From the NCBI RefSeq assembly GCF_900103175.1, contig NZ_FNLF01000001.1, positions 1 to 61,473 of the forward strand: a stretch of DNA of 61,473 bases, read 5' to 3'. Under the pieces are notes generated by a model. It searched no databases. It was given only the letters and a program-made list of their open reading frames with translations, and was not told the origin of the DNA. Every line of letters starts with the position of its first letter. Positions within the stretch are counted from its first letter, which is position 1. This DNA comes from Tsukamurella pulmonis. Its GTDB lineage: Bacteria > Actinomycetota > Actinomycetes > Mycobacteriales > Mycobacteriaceae. Of the stretch, positions 9,590 to 18,240 are shown one piece after another. Both the position numbers and the translations under genes were made by a program.

Positions 9590-9731
9590 ACTATACGGAA
9601 GGACAGCGTGGCATGATTCGGCATTGCACAGTCGGATCGCCGGCGCCGGCGCGAGGGAGAGGACGGCGGTGGACGAGTCAGCACGCCGCGGGCGGCCTCT
9701 CCGGGAACCCGGTCGCGTCACCGGGTCCGCG

Positions 9732-10670
9732 TCACATCGCGGTCAGCATGTCGGCCAGGTGCGCGGCCATGACCTCCGTCGTGAACCGCTCGCGCGCCCG
9801 TGCCGCTGCGGCGCGGCCCATCGCGATCCGCGCGGCGTCGTCGGCGAGCAGCTCGGAGATCGCCGCGGCCATCGCGTCGGGGTCCTCCGGCGGCACCAGC
9901 AGTCCCGTCACGCCGTGCTCCACGTAGTCGGAGACGCCGGGATTGTCCGTCACCACGACCGGGCGCCCGCTGGCCATCGCCTCCAGCACCACCGTGAGAC
10001 CGGAGCCGGTGACTGTACGATGAAGTGCAATCGCAATCAGGCCCGCCCGGGCGTAGAGGTCGCGGATCCGTCCGTCCAAACGCTCGGTGTGCACCGTCAC
10101 CAAGCCTTCGGGAGCGTCGAAATGCAATCCGGAGGCCAGTTCGAGATGTGCTCGGGGCCGCGTCGCGCGAACCCGCTGCATCGCACGGATCAGGGTGGCG
10201 TGGTCGCGGAAGCGGTCCTCGCCGGCGCTCACGACGAGATCCGTGTCTTCCGGAACCGGTTGCTCGACATAGAAATCGGTATCGATACCCAGGGGGATGA
10301 ACTGCATACGGGAAGCGGCCAGCCCCCACTCCCGCTGGAGCACCGGCAGTACGGCCGAGCACTGCGCCCACACCGCCGCGGCCCGCGGCAGTGCGCGCGC
10401 CGCCAGCTCGCCGTGCACCCGGCCGGCGCCGGCGCGAGTGGTCAACCAGCCGACGCCCGCGGCGACCGGCGTCCTCCCCGTCAGCAGCGCCGGGACCCCC
10501 GTGCGCTCGTCGTAGGCGAGGATCGCGTCGCCGCCGCGCGCACCGGCTCCGAGCGTCCGTTCGACGAACTCGTAGCCGCCGGTGCGGTGCCGCACCGATC
10601 GGGCGAGCCGCTGCTCGACGCGCCCGCGGAGCCCCTCGCCGGGCCGCGCGGAGGCGAACTCGACGCGCAT
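9732..10670 (-). CDS. GT4-type glycosyltransferase
   Basis: This is a glycosyltransferase of 312 residues. The C-terminal donor-binding domain is clear: V-V-S-A-G-E-D-R-F-R-D-H near residue 150, G-S-G-L-T-V-V-L-E-A-M-A-S-G-R-P, and T-G-L-L-V-P-P-E-D. The N-terminal acceptor domain is short (about 130 residues), so the protein is smaller than typical GT4 enzymes of 350-400. The ATG at 10670 (MRVEFASARPG) gives a start 32 bases from the divergent flippase start. An open frame continues upstream over the flippase start region, but a longer product would overlap it. It belongs to the same glycan locus. Confidence 0.8.
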   Translation of the reverse strand: MRVEFASARPGEGLRGRVEQRLARSVRHRTGGYEFVERTLGAGARGGDAILAYDERTGVPALLTGRTPVAAGVGWLTTRAGAGRVHGELAARALPRAAAVWAQCSAVLPVLQREWGLAASRMQFIPLGIDTDFYVEQPVPEDTDLVVSAGEDRFRDHATLIRAMQRVRATRPRAHLELASGLHFDAPEGLVTVHTERLDGRIRDLYARAGLIAIALHRTVTGSGLTVVLEAMASGRPVVVTDNPGVSDYVEHGVTGLLVPPEDPDAMAAAISELLADDAARIAMGRAAAARARERFTTEVMAAHLADMLTAM

Positions 10671-10702
10671 CCCATGATTCTCGAGCCGATGGAGGCCGTA
10701 CG

Positions 10703-12334
10703 GTGACCGATCGGGAACTTCACCCGCCGCATGGCGGCGCGCCCACGCCGGAGCCGTCAATCCCCCAGCAAGAGGCACCGTCACCCGCACCGAATCATCC
10801 CTTCGATCCGACGGCCACCCCGCCCTCGGGAACGCACGCCCCCGCACCGTCTGGGGATGAGGGTATCGAGTCGCACAACGACACGGAGCGGGGGCGGGCG
10901 ACACCCGGCCGTATCGCCAAGGCGTTCGGCCTGCAGCTCGTCGCCCGCGTCGTCGGCCTCGTCGCCTCGCTCGCCACGATGGCGATCACCACGACCCACC
11001 TCGGGCTCGTCTCCTACGGGCACCTGACCTCGGCGATCGTCTTCATCGGCCTGTGGACGAGCCTCACGGAACTGGGCATCGGCGCGGTCGTGGTCCGGCG
11101 CGTCACGTCCGGCACCGGCGATCTGCAGCACCTGATCCGGCTGAACGTCGGGCTGTCGCTGGCCTACTGCGTTCCCCTCGCCGCCGCGGCGATCGGGACG
11201 GGCTGGCTGATCTACCGCGACACCGCGGAGGTCCCGATGATGATCGCGATCATCGCCGGCGGCCTCGCGCTGACCACGTTGGCCTCGTGCTTCCAGCCGC
11301 TGTTCATGACCGACGTGCGGTTCGGCGCGGTCGCGGTCTCCGACGTCGGCGGACGCGCACTCTCGCTGATCGGCACCATCGTGCTGGTCCGGATCGACGC
11401 CGATCTGGTGTGGTTCGCGGCGGTGCAGCTGATCCCGCCGCTGGTGATGCTGCTCATCCAGGGCTTCGTCGCGCATCGGGCCGTGGGCATCCGCCCGGTG
11501 TTCTCGGCCCGGCAGAGCTGGGAGCTGATCCGCGAGAGCCTGCCCCAGACCGGCGTGCTCATCGTGGCGGCCCTGTACTGGCGCGCCGACGCCTTCCTGC
11601 TCAGCGTGCTCAGCACGCCGGCGCAGACCGGTGCCTACGGCCTGGCCTATCAGATCACCTCGAACGCCACGGTGATCTCCGCCGTCTTCCTGGCCTCGTC
11701 GCTGTCGACCATGACCAACCTGTTCGCCACCGACAGAGCCCGCTTCGCGCAGTTCGTCCAGCGCAGCGCGGAGGTCCTGATCTTCGTCGGCGCGCCGATC
11801 GCGGTGGTCGGCCTGGTCCTCTCGCCCAGCCTGATCGGGCTGCTCGCGACGCAGGAGTTCGTCGTGGCGGGCGGCCGGACGCTCGCGCTGCTCTTCATCG
11901 CGCTCGCCGTCACCTTCGTCACGGCGGTCCTGAGCCAGGCGCTCTTCGCGGCCCACGACCAGGTGTTCCTGCTGCGCCTGAACGTGGTGAACCTCACCGG
12001 CAACATCGTGCTGAACGTCGCCCTGATCCCGTTCTTCGGCGCGATCGGCGCGGCGAGCGCGCTCATCGTCAGCGAGGTCATCGGGATGGTCGTCGCCGGC
12101 TGGCGCCTGCGCTCGCGCGCGCCCTTCCAGGCGCCGTGGGGATACCTGCTCCGCCTGGCGGTGCCGCTCGCGGTCGCCACGAGCGTGGCGATCGTCCTGC
12201 GCCACCAGTTCGTCCTGATCCCGCTCACAGCTTCGGCAGTGGCATACCTGCTCACCAGCGCACTCGTCGGGCCGATCCGCCTGCGGACGCTGATGGGACT
12301 GGCGAAGCCCAGCTCCGGAGCCGACGAAGTGTGA
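10703..12334 (+). CDS. Wzx-type polysaccharide flippase (MATE/MOP superfamily)
   Basis: This 543-residue integral membrane protein would flip lipid-linked oligosaccharide repeats across the membrane. About 14 hydrophobic helices begin near residue 75 (V-A-R-V-V-G-L-V-A-S-L), in the repeated pattern of the oligosaccharide-flippase family. The N-terminal 65 residues are a hydrophilic, Pro-rich tail that is unusual for Wzx. The GTG at 10703 has a good ribosome site, GGAGG at 10691-10695. Upstream in-frame ATGs overlap the divergent glycosyltransferase. Position between glycosyltransferases and the Wzz/Wzy-like pair supports the role. Confidence 0.85.
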   Translation: MTDRELHPPHGGAPTPEPSIPQQEAPSPAPNHPFDPTATPPSGTHAPAPSGDEGIESHNDTERGRATPGRIAKAFGLQLVARVVGLVASLATMAITTTHLGLVSYGHLTSAIVFIGLWTSLTELGIGAVVVRRVTSGTGDLQHLIRLNVGLSLAYCVPLAAAAIGTGWLIYRDTAEVPMMIAIIAGGLALTTLASCFQPLFMTDVRFGAVAVSDVGGRALSLIGTIVLVRIDADLVWFAAVQLIPPLVMLLIQGFVAHRAVGIRPVFSARQSWELIRESLPQTGVLIVAALYWRADAFLLSVLSTPAQTGAYGLAYQITSNATVISAVFLASSLSTMTNLFATDRARFAQFVQRSAEVLIFVGAPIAVVGLVLSPSLIGLLATQEFVVAGGRTLALLFIALAVTFVTAVLSQALFAAHDQVFLLRLNVVNLTGNIVLNVALIPFFGAIGAASALIVSEVIGMVVAGWRLRSRAPFQAPWGYLLRLAVPLAVATSVAIVLRHQFVLIPLTASAVAYLLTSALVGPIRLRTLMGLAKPSSGADEV

Positions 12335-12432
12335 GCAAGGCCGCAGGTGTGAGGTGCACTTGCGTGAATCGACGTAGTACAGTCAATGCCCGTATATATG
12401 CGATTGCAACAGCACTGAGGGAGACCCTGCCA

Positions 12433-13563
12433 ATGAACGTCGCCGGCTTCCTGCGCTGGGCACTCACCAAACCCGCGATCATCCTCCTGGTGATCGTCGC
12501 CGGCATCGCCGGCGGCGCCATCGGGTGGAAGTCGACCACCTCGCACTTCGAGAGCAGTGCGGCAGTCCTGGTGATTCCCCCCGGAGCCGGCAGCGTCAAC
12601 GCCAAGGACAACCCCTTCACCAGCCTCGACTACGGCGCGGCCCAGATCGCCCAGGTGCTCACCGTGGTGGCCCAGTCCCCGCGCGGTGCCGCCGCGCTCG
12701 AGGGGGCCGGTGCCTCCCCCGACGTGACGATGATCGCCGCCGTCGGCGACGGCAACCCCAAGCAGATCTCCCCGCTCATCACCTTCACGGTGTCCGCGCC
12801 GACGGCCGAGCAGTCGAAGGCCGGCGCCGACGCGCTGATCGCGTTCTGGCGCGCCGAGTTCAAGAAGATGCAGGTGGACGCCGGTGTCGTCGGCAACACC
12901 TTCGCCGACCTGCGGGTGCCCGTGACCCCGACCACCGGCATGGAGGTCGGCGGCAATCCGATGCGCGCGGCTCTGGGCCTCGCGATGGGCGCCGCCCTGG
13001 CGACGCTGGTCCTGTGCCTCATCGCCGCCGCCGGGTGGGAGACGTACCGCCGGAACAAGGGCGCAGCCGGGTCCGTGAGCTCGCCGGCCGCCGACGGCCC
13101 CGCGACACCGGCTTCCACCCCCGTCGACGCGGCGTCCGCACAGCCCGGGATCGCCGCGACGATGCCCGCCGCCGCGTCCGGTGCCGCGGCCACGTCGGGC
13201 GTCGCGGTCTCGCCCGGCGCCCCGGTCGGCGCACTCGGCGCAGACGCCGCCGCGGCACCGTCCCGCGTCGTGCCCGCGGCGATCCCGATCCGCCCGCCCG
13301 GCGACGCCGCGCGCCGCGCGATGACCCGCTGGCGCGACCGCGTCGAGGAGGTCTCCGAGGACGGCGAGATCCCGCTCCCCGAGCTGGACGAGACCAGCGA
13401 CGCGAGCCCCGCCACCGCCACCGCCACCGCCGATGCCACCGACGATGCCCAGGACGCGTCGCCCGCGGCGACCACCGGCACGCCGGCGACGCCGGCCGCT
13501 GCAGAGGCCGAGGACGAGGACGACGACGAGCTCGAGGTCCGACAGGTTCAGAGCGCGCGATGA
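12433..13563 (+). CDS. Wzz/chain-length determinant-like membrane protein
   Basis: This 376-residue protein has a transmembrane segment at about 16-36, an extracytoplasmic domain to about 180, and a second segment at about 184-206 (A-L-G-L-A-M-G-A-A-L-A-T-L). That topology is typical of polysaccharide co-polymerases and of the Kin/Wzz family. The C-terminal 160 residues are a low-complexity Ala/Pro/Thr cytoplasmic tail ending in an acidic E-D-E-D-D-D-E-L stretch. No kinase domain (Walker A) is present, so it is the adaptor type. Its stop overlaps the ATG of the polymerase gene (ATGA), which fits a Wzz-Wzy pair. Overall similarity is weak, so the call rests on topology and context. Confidence 0.7.
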   Translation: MNVAGFLRWALTKPAIILLVIVAGIAGGAIGWKSTTSHFESSAAVLVIPPGAGSVNAKDNPFTSLDYGAAQIAQVLTVVAQSPRGAAALEGAGASPDVTMIAAVGDGNPKQISPLITFTVSAPTAEQSKAGADALIAFWRAEFKKMQVDAGVVGNTFADLRVPVTPTTGMEVGGNPMRAALGLAMGAALATLVLCLIAAAGWETYRRNKGAAGSVSSPAADGPATPASTPVDAASAQPGIAATMPAAASGAAATSGVAVSPGAPVGALGADAAAAPSRVVPAAIPIRPPGDAARRAMTRWRDRVEEVSEDGEIPLPELDETSDASPATATATADATDDAQDASPAATTGTPATPAAAEAEDEDDDELEVRQVQSAR

Positions 13564-14939
13564 CGCTCGTCTCCGACCGCGGCGCGCCGTCGGCGACGCT
13601 GACGCGGCCGGCGCGGACGCGTGGTGAGCACACGTTCGACAGGCCGCCGGACCTCGCCTTCGCGCTGTTCATCGGCACCGCCTGCTTCTTCCTCCTCGGG
13701 ATGCAGCAGACCTTCACCGTGCCGGGGACGTTCGGGCTGAGCGTGGCTCAGACGCTCTTCGCCGGCGCCGGGATCACCTGGGTGTGCCTGAACGTCACCG
13801 GCTTCTCCGGTCCGATCCGCGAGCGGATCACCCTCATCACCGTCCTGGCGTACGTGACCACCTCGTTCCTCTCGTTCGGCGCCAGCATGATGCGGGGTGT
13901 TCCTCACGTCGCCCAGGTCGCGCTCGACCGCTACATCCTCGGGGACCTGTACCTGCTCGGCACGGTGCTGTTCCTGCTCACGGTGCTCCGGTCCGTCGGC
14001 GGCCTGCGGATCGTGCTCAGCGGGCTGGTCCTCGGCGCGACGCTGTCGGCGTGGTTCGGCCTGGTCAAGGTCGGTACCGGCATCGACCTCGCGGCGTACT
14101 TCACGCTCCCGGGCCTCAACTTCCGCGACTACCAGATCGTCACGAACCTCATGCGCGAGGGCGTGGCCCGACCGCAGGGCGCCGCCGGCCATCCCCTCGA
14201 ACTCAGCGCGGTGCTGACGGTCATGACACCACTCGCACTCGCACTCGCACTCGACGCCCGCGCGCGCCGGAGCGCCACCTTCTGGCTCTGGACGGGCTGC
14301 GCAGCGATCCTCGTCGGCGGCGCGCTCGTCACGCTGTCCCGGTCCGCCGTCGTGGGCTCGGCGGCGGCGCTCGCCGTGATGTGCTGGCGCTGGCCGATCA
14401 CGCGCGTGGCCGCCGGACTCGTGGCGGGCGGGGCGGCGATCGGACTGGGCCTGCTGTTCCAGCTCAAGTTCATCTCGTCGATGTTCACGGTGTTCGCCGG
14501 CGCTCTCGGCGACGACTCCATCCACTCCCGCCAGCGCGGCCTCACCTACGCGCAGGAGCACTTCTGGGAGCACCCGTGGCTCGGGCAGGGCGTCGGTGCG
14601 TACCCGGCCCTCAAACAGCCGGTGCTCGACAACCAGTACATCTCCCGCCTCATGGAGGCCGGCTTCATCGGCTTCGCGACGTTCGTCGCCGCGCTGGTCG
14701 TCGGCCTGCTCCTGGCCCTGATCGCGTCGGCGGCCAAGGATCGGTCCATCGCCGAACTCGGCAGCGGCATCGCGGGCTCCATCGCCGCGATGATCGTCAT
14801 CTCGCTGATCCTCGACACCGCCGGCTTCATTCAGATCTGGTACTTGACCTGGCTCTTCGTCGCGCTCGCGGGCGTCGTCTACAGCCTGCGAAGGGACTCC
14901 GAGCGGGCGCCGGACACCGCGCCGGCACCCGCCCGGTAG
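13560..14939 (+). CDS. O-antigen ligase/Wzy-type polymerase membrane protein
   Basis: This is a polytopic membrane protein of 459 residues with about 11 hydrophobic segments. A large loop before the C-terminal helices carries S-R-Q-R-G-L-T-Y-A-Q-E-H-F-W-E-H-P-W-L-G-Q-G, the hallmark loop of the O-antigen ligase/polymerase (PF04932) family, followed by D-N-Q-Y-I. The conserved Arg in L-S-R-S-A-V is also present. It would polymerise lipid-linked repeat units at the outer face of the membrane. The start overlaps the end of the chain-length protein, so the two are co-translated. It ends the glycan locus and faces the nitronate monooxygenase gene across a hairpin. Confidence 0.82.
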   Translation: MTLVSDRGAPSATLTRPARTRGEHTFDRPPDLAFALFIGTACFFLLGMQQTFTVPGTFGLSVAQTLFAGAGITWVCLNVTGFSGPIRERITLITVLAYVTTSFLSFGASMMRGVPHVAQVALDRYILGDLYLLGTVLFLLTVLRSVGGLRIVLSGLVLGATLSAWFGLVKVGTGIDLAAYFTLPGLNFRDYQIVTNLMREGVARPQGAAGHPLELSAVLTVMTPLALALALDARARRSATFWLWTGCAAILVGGALVTLSRSAVVGSAAALAVMCWRWPITRVAAGLVAGGAAIGLGLLFQLKFISSMFTVFAGALGDDSIHSRQRGLTYAQEHFWEHPWLGQGVGAYPALKQPVLDNQYISRLMEAGFIGFATFVAALVVGLLLALIASAAKDRSIAELGSGIAGSIAAMIVISLILDTAGFIQIWYLTWLFVALAGVVYSLRRDSERAPDTAPAPAR

Positions 14940-14955
14940 CGAGGCGCACACCCGG

Positions 14956-14978
14956 CCCGACGGCCGCGCACCGTCGGG
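14956..14978. terminator. Hairpin between convergent genes
   Basis: A perfect 8-bp stem (CCCGACGG, 7-base loop, CCGTCGGG) lies in the 51-base gap between two convergent stop codons. It has no T-run, as is common in high-GC actinobacteria. It may end transcription from both sides. Confidence 0.5.
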
Positions 14979-14990
14979 CGACGGGGTCGG

Positions 14991-15971
14991 TCAGTCGCGG
15001 ACCAGGCCCGGCAACCGGCGGGTCATGATCTCCTCGGCGTCGGCGACCACCTTGTCGACGACGGCCGCCACGGTGTCGACCTCCTGGATGAGGCCCTGGG
15101 TCTGCCCGGCCCACCACATCCCGTCGTCCATGCGGCCCTCGCCGAGCACGTTCGCGCGGCCGCGGGCGCCGGAGGCGAGCTCGGCGACGTCGTCGAAGGT
15201 CGCGCCGGGGCGCTCCCCGATCTCGACGATCTGCTCCGAGACCTCGTTGCGCACGACGCGGGCCGTGTTGTGGAAGTTCCGGAAGACGAGCACGGTGTCG
15301 CGCTCGGAGTTCGCGACGATCTGGTTCTTGACGTTCTCGTGGATCGGCGCCTCGGCCGTCGCCATGAAGCGGGTGCCCATGTTCACGGCGTCGGCTCCCA
15401 GGGCGAGCGCGGCGGCGAGGCCGCTGCCGGTGGCGAGGCCGCCGGAGGCAATGACGGGGATGCTCAGCTCGCGGACCGCGGCGGGGATCAGGATCAGGCC
15501 GGGCACGTCGTCCTCGCCGGGGTGGCCGGCGCACTCGAAGCCGTCGATGCTGATCACGTCGACGCCCTTGCGCTCGGCGGAGAGCGCGTGCCGCACGCTG
15601 GTGGCCTTGTGGATCACCTTGACGCCGGCCGCCTGGAAGTCGGGCAGGTGCGGCGCGGGGCTCGACCCGGCGGTTTCGACGATCTTGATCCCGGACTCGA
15701 CGATGACGGCCCGGTACTCGTCGTAGGGGACCGGGTTGATCGTCGGCAGGATCGTCAGGTTCACGCCGAAGGGCTTGTCCGTGAGGTCCTGCGTGCGCTT
15801 GATCTCCGCGGCCAGCGCCTCGGGGCTCGGCTGGGTGAGCGCGGTGAGGAAGCCGAGTGCGCCGGCGTTGGCGACGGCGGAGATGAGCGGGGCGGTGCCC
15901 AGGCCCGTCATACCGCCGCACACCACCGGGTGGTCGATGCCGAACATCTCCGTGATGCGGGTACTGATCAT
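14991..15971 (-). CDS. Nitronate monooxygenase (2-nitropropane dioxygenase family)
   Basis: This 326-residue FMN enzyme oxidises alkyl nitronates, or is a related enoyl-reductase-like flavoprotein. The TIM barrel shows P-V-V-C-G-G-M-T-G-L-G at the N-terminus. I-D-G-F-E-C-A-G-H-P-G-E follows near residue 140 and holds the family histidine. The FMN-phosphate loop I-A-S-G-G-L-A-T-G-S-G-L-A and A-D-A-V-N-M-G-T-R-F come near 190. The size fits the family (320-350). It is probably cytoplasmic and monocistronic. Some members of this group are annotated as involved in lipid metabolism, so the physiological substrate is uncertain. Confidence 0.88.
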   Translation of the reverse strand: MISTRITEMFGIDHPVVCGGMTGLGTAPLISAVANAGALGFLTALTQPSPEALAAEIKRTQDLTDKPFGVNLTILPTINPVPYDEYRAVIVESGIKIVETAGSSPAPHLPDFQAAGVKVIHKATSVRHALSAERKGVDVISIDGFECAGHPGEDDVPGLILIPAAVRELSIPVIASGGLATGSGLAAALALGADAVNMGTRFMATAEAPIHENVKNQIVANSERDTVLVFRNFHNTARVVRNEVSEQIVEIGERPGATFDDVAELASGARGRANVLGEGRMDDGMWWAGQTQGLIQEVDTVAAVVDKVVADAEEIMTRRLPGLVRD

Positions 15972-16143
15972 GCTGCCTGGGGATCCTCTCGTGACGACCG
16001 GTGAACCTTCACAGTCTGGACGACGCGCGCGTCACGCGCCATGGGCGCGTCGAACCGCCGTGCTCCCGCCCCGTCGTGCCCGGGCACACCGCGGTTCGAC
16101 GGTGCCGGCCGCCCGGCCGCCCGGCCGGCGGGGCGGTGCCCGG

Positions 16144-17055
16144 TCAGGACTCGGCGCTGCGCGCCGCCGGCGAGGTGGCGAGGTAGGCGACGGCCTGCGC
16201 GGTCGATCCGATCGAGGCCGGGTCGAAGTTCGGCTTGAAGTAGAGCAGCGTGTACTTGATGACGCTGCGGATCTTCGGCAGCAGGTTCTTGTGCGAGGCC
16301 CTGAGGTACTCCCACCACAGCCGCGGGTAGGAGTAGCCGAAGTTCGGGTCCTTGCGCAGCATGTAGCCCGACGAGCGGTGCAGGGTCAGGCCGAGGAAGA
16401 AGACGATGGTGAGCATCGCCCGCACCCGGTGCAGGTAGCTGGGGTCGAAGTAGTTCGCCACGTCGTGCGCGACGGACCGGTGCTCGACCTCCTCGGCGCC
16501 GTGCCAGCGACAGATGTCGGCCATCACGGGGTTCACGTCGTACTGGTCCCAGGCGTTGTTGAGCGCGAAGACGCCGAGGATCGCGGTGTAGTGCTCGATG
16601 CCGGCGATGAGCCACAGGCGCTGCACCATGTCGTTGTACTGCGCGCGGTCCGAGCGGTAGCGGCGCGGGGCGAGGATCTTGCGGAAGGTGAACTCCATCT
16701 GCCGCGCGAGCGGGGCGGTGTCGATGCCGCAGCGCTCCAGGTACTCCGACAGCGCCCGGTCGTGCGACTCGGCGTGCATGGCCTCCTGGCCGATGAACCC
16801 GCGCATCGTGCGGGCGAGGTCCTCGTCCTTCACGTACGGCAGCGCCTCGGTGTAGACCTCGCAGAACCACCGCTCCCCCTCGGGGAGGATGACGTGCAGG
16901 ATCGAGCTGACGATGTCGCTCGCCACCGGCTCGCCCGGGATCCATTCGAGCGGGACGTTCTCCCAGTCGAATTCGACGTTGCGGGCGTGGATCTCCACGC
17001 CCACCGGCTCGGTGGCGGCCTGCGTCGTCGACGCCTTGCCGTGAAGGGACACCAT
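16144..17055 (-). CDS. PF10118-type metal-dependent hydrolase family protein
   Basis: This 303-residue protein matches the predicted metal-dependent hydrolase family (PF10118), common in mycolic-acid bacteria. Conserved clusters are W-F-C-E-V-Y near 65, G-Q-E-A-M-H-A-E-S-H near 90, G-I-E-H-Y-T near 158 and H-G-A-E-E-V-E-H-R-S-V-A-H-D-V near 190. These Glu/His sets resemble a ferritin-like di-iron site, so an oxidative or hydrolytic metal centre is plausible. There is one hydrophobic segment at about 218-234. The real reaction is not known. The gene stands alone and is divergent from the SDR gene across a 256-base region. Confidence 0.8.
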   Translation of the reverse strand: MVSLHGKASTTQAATEPVGVEIHARNVEFDWENVPLEWIPGEPVASDIVSSILHVILPEGERWFCEVYTEALPYVKDEDLARTMRGFIGQEAMHAESHDRALSEYLERCGIDTAPLARQMEFTFRKILAPRRYRSDRAQYNDMVQRLWLIAGIEHYTAILGVFALNNAWDQYDVNPVMADICRWHGAEEVEHRSVAHDVANYFDPSYLHRVRAMLTIVFFLGLTLHRSSGYMLRKDPNFGYSYPRLWWEYLRASHKNLLPKIRSVIKYTLLYFKPNFDPASIGSTAQAVAYLATSPAARSAES

Positions 17056-17240
17056 GCTCGACTCCAGCCCTGTCGGAACGATTCGTACATTGATGTAGGA
17101 ACTGCATCCGAAGTCTGCTGCGGCCTCGGTGATATGTCAAGGATCGATTTCTATCACCCGCGGGAAGCGGGTCGCGGCCCACCGCCGCCCGCCGCTCCAG
17201 GTCGAGACTCCGCCGCGCGCCCAGCGGACCGTCGACCGTG

Positions 17241-17269
17241 TTGACACCGCTTACATACCGGCCTAACCT
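17241..17269 (+). promoter_or_regulatory. Sigma-70-type promoter for the SDR gene
   Basis: TTGACA at 17241-17246 and TAACCT at 17264-17269 are separated by exactly 17 bases. This fits a primary-sigma promoter, and the SDR ATG follows 42 bases after the -10 box. Confidence 0.65.
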
Positions 17270-17280
17270 CGGCGTGTAAG
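17250..17280. promoter_or_regulatory. Inverted repeat overlapping the promoter, possible operator
   Basis: CTTACA (17250-17255) and TGTAAG (17275-17280) are a perfect inverted pair around the spacer and -10 box of the SDR promoter. The centre-to-centre distance is 25 bases. A dimeric repressor bound here would block RNA polymerase. The regulator is unknown. Confidence 0.4.
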
Positions 17281-17311
17281 CACTGCATACATCGACGGGA
17301 CGAGGGACATC

Positions 17312-18232
17312 ATGCAGACCGTACTGGGCGCGAACGGGCAGATCGGCGAGGAGTTGGCGCGGTACCTGCACGACCACGTCACCCAGGACATCCGGCTGGT
17401 CGGGCGCACGCCCGCCCGGGTCAACGCGACGGACGAACCGGTCGCTGCCGACCTGCTGGACGCCGCCGCGACCGAGAAGGCCGTCGCGGGCAGCGACATC
17501 GTCTACCTGACGGTCGGCCTCCCGATGGACTCGGCGCTATGGGAGGCGCGCTTCCCACAGATGATGGAGAACACCATCGCCGCGGTCCGTGAACACGGCG
17601 CCAAGCTGGTCTTCTTCGACAACACCTACATGTACCCGCAGACGGCCGTCCCGCAGGTGGAGGGGAGGACACCGTTCGAGCCGCGCGGCCGCAAGGCGGC
17701 GGTCCGCGCGCGGATCACGACCCGGCTACAGCAGGAGATGGACGCCGGGCGGATCGAGGCCGTGATCGTGCGGGCCCCCGAGTTCTACGGCCCCGGCAAG
17801 ACGCAGGGCCTGACCAACACCACCGTCTTCGACCGGATCAAGGCCGGCAAGCGCCCCCTGGTCCCCGTGAGCGCGGACACCCGGCGCAGCCTGATCTGGA
17901 CGCCCGACGCGAGCCGCGCCATGGGCCTGATCGGCAACACCCCCGACGCCTACGGGCGGACCTGGCACCTGCCGATCGACCAGGATCGCCGCACCTACCG
18001 CGAGCTGATCGCGATCGCCGCCGAGGTCACGGGCCGGACGATCCCGTTCAGCACGATCCCGCTCCCGGTCTTCACGGCGGCGGGCCTGATCAACGCCAAG
18101 GCCCGCGAGGCCTCGGAGCTGCTGCCGCGCTACGGCGTCGACAACATCTTCGACACCACCGCGTTCGCGAACCGGTTCCCCGACTTCATCCCGACCTCCT
18201 ACCGCGCCGGGATCACGCAGCTGCTGTCCTGA
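17312..18232 (+). CDS. NAD(P)-dependent epimerase/dehydratase family protein
   Basis: This 306-residue atypical short-chain dehydrogenase begins almost directly with the nucleotide-binding loop V-L-G-A-N-G-Q-I-G. The middle has F-F-D-N-T-Y-M-Y-P-Q, where the Tyr corresponds to the active-site region of NAD-dependent sugar or hydroxysteroid epimerases. R-A-P-E-F-Y-G-P-G follows, typical of the family. The substrate is not predictable. It has its own promoter with an overlapping palindrome, so expression is probably induced. The gene is convergent with the MaoC-like gene, with only 8 bases between stops. Confidence 0.8.
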   Translation: MQTVLGANGQIGEELARYLHDHVTQDIRLVGRTPARVNATDEPVAADLLDAAATEKAVAGSDIVYLTVGLPMDSALWEARFPQMMENTIAAVREHGAKLVFFDNTYMYPQTAVPQVEGRTPFEPRGRKAAVRARITTRLQQEMDAGRIEAVIVRAPEFYGPGKTQGLTNTTVFDRIKAGKRPLVPVSADTRRSLIWTPDASRAMGLIGNTPDAYGRTWHLPIDQDRRTYRELIAIAAEVTGRTIPFSTIPLPVFTAAGLINAKAREASELLPRYGVDNIFDTTAFANRFPDFIPTSYRAGITQLLS

Positions 18233-18240
18233 GCGGACCG

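Noticed and set aside
10781-12205. Long minus-strand open frame of 474 codons
   Set aside because: It is antisense to the flippase gene and its product is a run of Asp/Arg/Glu/Gln typical of the reverse of high-GC coding DNA.
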